Below are positions 13,560-15,569 of a DNA stretch of 15,569 nt, piece by piece; position 1 is the stretch's first letter; each line of letters starts with the position of its first letter. The stretch lies in contig DCIG01000007.1 of assembly GCA_002315855.1 (NCBI GenBank), forward strand, positions 1 to 15,569, given 5' to 3'. The DNA is from Lentisphaeria bacterium UBA1732 (lineage in GTDB: Bacteria > Verrucomicrobiota > Lentisphaeria > Victivallales > UBA1829). A program made the position numbers and the translations under genes. Below the pieces are notes generated by a model, which saw only the letters and a list, made by a program, of their open reading frames with translations, was not told where the DNA came from and did not search any database.

Positions 13560-14222
13560 TCAGGCCTTCTTGGCTGCTTCGCGTTCTTTGTTGCGTTCTT
13601 CGACCTTCTTTTCAGCGATGACTTCAGGTTCCGTTGCTGCTTCGCCGTCTGCAGAAGCTTCTTCCTCAGCAGATTCAACGACAACGCCGAAAGCAACAAG
13701 TGTATGATCGGTAACTGCTGTAACGCCTTCCGGCATCACGATATCGCCGACACGCAGTTCTTCGCCAACGTTCAGGCCGCTGACATCCACTTCGATGACT
13801 TCCGGCATATCCTGCGGAAGTGCGGAAACTTCGATTTCATGCAGCATCTGGGAGAGCTGACCGCCGGCGGATTCGCCAATCGGAGCAGTATGCCCGGCAT
13901 GGATTGCCACGTGTGCGGTAATCTTCTGGTTCATATCGATTGCCTGGAAATCGATGTGGCTGGTGCAGTTCTTGATTGCATTGTGCTGGACTTCCTTCAG
14001 AAGTACCATTGTTTCTTTGCCGTCCTGAATCAGAGAAATCACGTTCAGCTCATAACGGGCAAGCATTCCCCATTCGGCTGCGTTGACGGATACGGACTGA
14101 GTTTCTTTGCCCTTGCCGTAGATAACGGCAGGAATCAGTCCTGTTCCTCTCAGACGGCGCGCTGCGCCTGTCCCGCCCGGGATACGGGCTTGGACATTTA
14201 ACACATGTTTGACTTTTGCCAT
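13560..14222 (-). CDS. rplY: 50S ribosomal protein bL25 (CTC/TL5 long form)
   Basis: bL25 binds 5S rRNA in the large subunit. The 220-residue protein is the long form related to the general stress protein CTC. Its N-terminal 5S-binding domain (about 1-95) contains ARRLRGTGLIPAVIYGKGKE and ends at HIDFQAID. A beta-rich C-terminal domain runs about 96-185 (LPEVIEVDVSGL-like PEVIEVDVSGLNVGEELRVGDI). A disordered tail of about 35 residues is first acidic (EEEASADGEAATEPE) and then lysine/arginine-rich (EKKVEERNKEREAAKKA). AAAGGAC at 14229-14235 precedes the ATG. It lies 44 bp after prs and 51 bp before pth. The prs-rplY-pth order is frequent in bacteria. Confidence 0.97.
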   Translation of the reverse strand: MAKVKHVLNVQARIPGGTGAARRLRGTGLIPAVIYGKGKETQSVSVNAAEWGMLARYELNVISLIQDGKETMVLLKEVQHNAIKNCTSHIDFQAIDMNQKITAHVAIHAGHTAPIGESAGGQLSQMLHEIEVSALPQDMPEVIEVDVSGLNVGEELRVGDIVMPEGVTAVTDHTLVAFGVVVESAEEEASADGEAATEPEVIAEKKVEERNKEREAAKKA

Positions 14223-14266
14223 TTGATGTCCTTTCGTTTTTTTTATTCAAATGTTTATGTGTGGAA

Positions 14267-15220
14267 TTACTTGTTTTTGGAAAAGAAGAGCGAGGAAATC
14301 GTTTCGCCTTCGTGAATGCGGCGGATTGCTTCGGCAAGCATTCCGGCGATGCTCAGCACATGGACGTTGTCTCCATGGATTGCAAAGGGCACGGAGTCCG
14401 TCGTGATCAGTTCTTTGATGCAGCTGTTTTTCAGCTTCTCGAATGCTTCTTCGCGGGCGAGGAAGTGCGAAACTGCGGCATAAATATCGCCTGCTCCTTC
14501 GCGCTTCAGCAGTTCCGCTGCCGCGCACAGTGTGCCCGCTGTACTGGTCATATCGTCAACCAGCACGCAGGTGCGTTTTTTTACATCGCCGACCAGGTGC
14601 GACGAGGCCACATGTATGGCATCCACGCGGCGTTTGGCGACCACGGCAAAACCGCAACCCAGACGGTCGGCGAATGACTGCGCCATCTTCACACTGCCGG
14701 AGTCCGGGGATACGATGACCGATTCCGGCGTGATTTTCTGCTGAATATAAGGAATAAGGACGCGCGAACCGTACAGATGATCCACCGGAATATCAAAAAA
14801 TCCCTGAATCTGCTGCGAATGGAGATCCATTGCAAGAATTCTGTCAACTCCTGCCGCTGTCAGCAGATTCGCCACCAGCTTGGCCGTAATCGGTACGCGA
14901 GGTTTGTCTTTTCGGTCCTGTCGTGCATACCCGAAAAACGGTATCACTGCGGTGATTCGGGCTGCTGAGGCGCGGCGTGCCGCATCCAGCATAATCAGGA
15001 GTTCCATCAGGTTTTCGTTTGTCGGATTGCAGGTCGACTGAATAATAAATGCGTCGGCATTGCGCAGGGAATCCTTGAATTGGACAAAGATTTCCCCGTC
15101 GGGGAATCGCTGCACATCGACATGCCCCAGCGGCTGCCCCAGACAATCTGCGATTGCCTGCGACAGTTGCGGATTCGAGGTTCCGCTATACAGCCGGATG
15201 TCTCTTGCATTACCTTCCAT
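14267..15220 (-). CDS. prs: Ribose-phosphate pyrophosphokinase (PRPP synthase)
   Basis: Prs converts ribose 5-phosphate and ATP to PRPP and AMP, supplying purine, pyrimidine, NAD, histidine and tryptophan synthesis. The 317-residue length is that of class I enzymes. Visible motifs are FPDGEIFV (39-46), the ATP-binding flexible loop FGYARQDRKDKPR (96-108), the signature DLHSQQIQGFFDIPVDHL (132-149), SPDSGSVKMA (171-180) and the ribose-phosphate loop VDDMTSTAGT (221-230), where Ser stands at the position often held by Asp (DDMIDTAGT). The ATG has AAGGAAAGAG upstream at a slightly long distance. It is the first gene of the minus-strand tract, behind a candidate promoter about 285 bp upstream, and its leader is unusually long and structured. 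Confidence 0.98.
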   Translation of the reverse strand: MEGNARDIRLYSGTSNPQLSQAIADCLGQPLGHVDVQRFPDGEIFVQFKDSLRNADAFIIQSTCNPTNENLMELLIMLDAARRASAARITAVIPFFGYARQDRKDKPRVPITAKLVANLLTAAGVDRILAMDLHSQQIQGFFDIPVDHLYGSRVLIPYIQQKITPESVIVSPDSGSVKMAQSFADRLGCGFAVVAKRRVDAIHVASSHLVGDVKKRTCVLVDDMTSTAGTLCAAAELLKREGAGDIYAAVSHFLAREEAFEKLKNSCIKELITTDSVPFAIHGDNVHVLSIAGMLAEAIRRIHEGETISSLFFSKNK

Positions 15221-15496
15221 GATGTTCTGTCTCTTTCCTTGAGAATAACACGTTTTTGTTCAGTTTTCGATAGTTGCCCGTTTCATGTCGCCGGACGGAA
15301 AGAGATTCGGAGGAGAGGATGGAGAGGCGCTCACTTTCTTGCGCCTGCTTAGTCGTTCCCGATGCACCGCCGTATTGCATTTTCTGTGTCGCACAGAAAG
15401 AAGGCCGGTCGCCGGGAGGAACCCCTCGGTCTTCGGACAGCCTGCTTGCAGACTGTCCTCGAATCCGTTTCCGGATTAAGGTTTCATGATCCAAGT
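15221..15496 (-). promoter_or_regulatory. Long structured prs leader, unidentified RNA
   Basis: The predicted 5' untranslated region of prs is about 275 nt and folds into at least six local hairpins (minus-strand sense). AATCCG-GAAA-CGGATT is at 15462-15477 with a GNRA tetraloop. GGACAGUCUG-CAAG-CAGGCUGUCC is at 15435-15458 with 10 bp. GAGG-GGUU-CCUC is at 15416-15427. UUUCUGUG-CGA-CACAGAAA is at 15381-15399 with 8 bp. AUGCA...UGCAU is at 15362-15380. AGGCGC...GCGCCU is at 15325-15346. None has a following U-run, so it is not a simple attenuator. I could not match it to RNase P, tmRNA, SRP, 6S, T-box or common riboswitch cores. It may be a cis-regulator of PRPP synthesis or a separate small RNA. 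The nearby 94-codon frame (15210-15494) overlaps prs and is not convincing. Confidence 0.5.
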
Positions 15497-15502
15497 CTTA
15501 TT

Positions 15503-15530
15503 AATATAACCCGTTTTCTTGAAAAATCAA
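15503..15530 (-). promoter_or_regulatory. Candidate promoter of the prs-led gene cluster
   Basis: On the minus strand TTGATT (15525-15530) and TATATT (15503-15508) are 16 bp apart, matching the sigma-70 consensus at 4 of 6 and 5 of 6 positions. The surroundings are A/T-rich, including an upstream run of A and T tracts to 15569. Initiation is expected near 15496. Confidence 0.55.
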
Positions 15531-15569
15531 ATTTTTCTGAAAATAATTCACAGATATCCCATAACTTTT

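Noticed and set aside
15325..15477. tRNA, RNase P RNA, tmRNA or SRP RNA in the prs leader
   Set aside because: No cloverleaf with TTCRA loop, no GAGGAAAGUCC core, no CCA-end tRNA-like part and no GGAAGCAGCC-type SRP loop could be found.
15210..15494. 94-codon ORF upstream of and overlapping prs
   Set aside because: It covers the hairpin-rich leader, overlaps the prs start out of frame and resembles no protein family; RNA structure explains the sequence better.

Overview
The window reads as chromosomal core DNA of a Gram-negative bacterium of the PVC superphylum, most likely Lentisphaerota (Victivallis-like). This is an inference from two things. One is a small pseudopilin whose N-terminus ([20 protein letters not shown]) and H-X9-DG signature are typical of that group and of Planctomycetes. 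The other is an outer-membrane BamA and a lipoprotein, which show a double membrane. No phage, plasmid, CRISPR or toxin genes were seen.

Layout. Bases 1-887 hold no convincing gene: there is a 19-bp tandem repeat (165-280), a 162-bp MITE-like element (343-504) and an unexplained stretch. On the + strand follow tsaD (tRNA t6A synthesis) and a phosphoglycolate-phosphatase-like HAD hydrolase, 4 bp apart. Next comes a stand-alone pseudopilin gene with its own strong promoter, phased A-tracts upstream and a clear intrinsic terminator. From 3891 to 15220 every gene is on the minus strand. In transcription order these are prs, rplY (bL25), pth, rpsF (bS6), ssb, rpsR (bS18), rplI (bL9), dnaB, bamA, an unknown lipoprotein, yicC and a serine acetyltransferase of the EpsC/CysE type. 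The tracts meet convergently around 3550-3890.

Functional logic. The bL25-Pth-bS6-SSB-bS18-bL9-DnaB run is a translation/replication cluster found in similar form in many bacteria: ribosomal proteins, peptidyl-tRNA recycling, ssDNA binding and the replicative helicase. Prs heads it with PRPP for nucleotide synthesis. BamA starts the envelope part. Serine acetyltransferase begins cysteine synthesis. Candidate promoters were read by eye before prs (15503-15530) and before the lipoprotein gene (6992-7020).

Most interesting signals: (1) two roughly 88% identical, ~165-bp elements with 16-bp terminal inverted repeats, one flanked by a perfect 6-bp TTAATG duplication and sitting between two co-directional genes; (2) a ~275-nt prs leader holding at least six hairpins and matching no RNA family I recognise; (3) six A-tracts with a mean spacing of about 10.5 bp just upstream of the pseudopilin promoter; (4) a small cysteine-containing ORF overlapping the start of the serine acetyltransferase gene.
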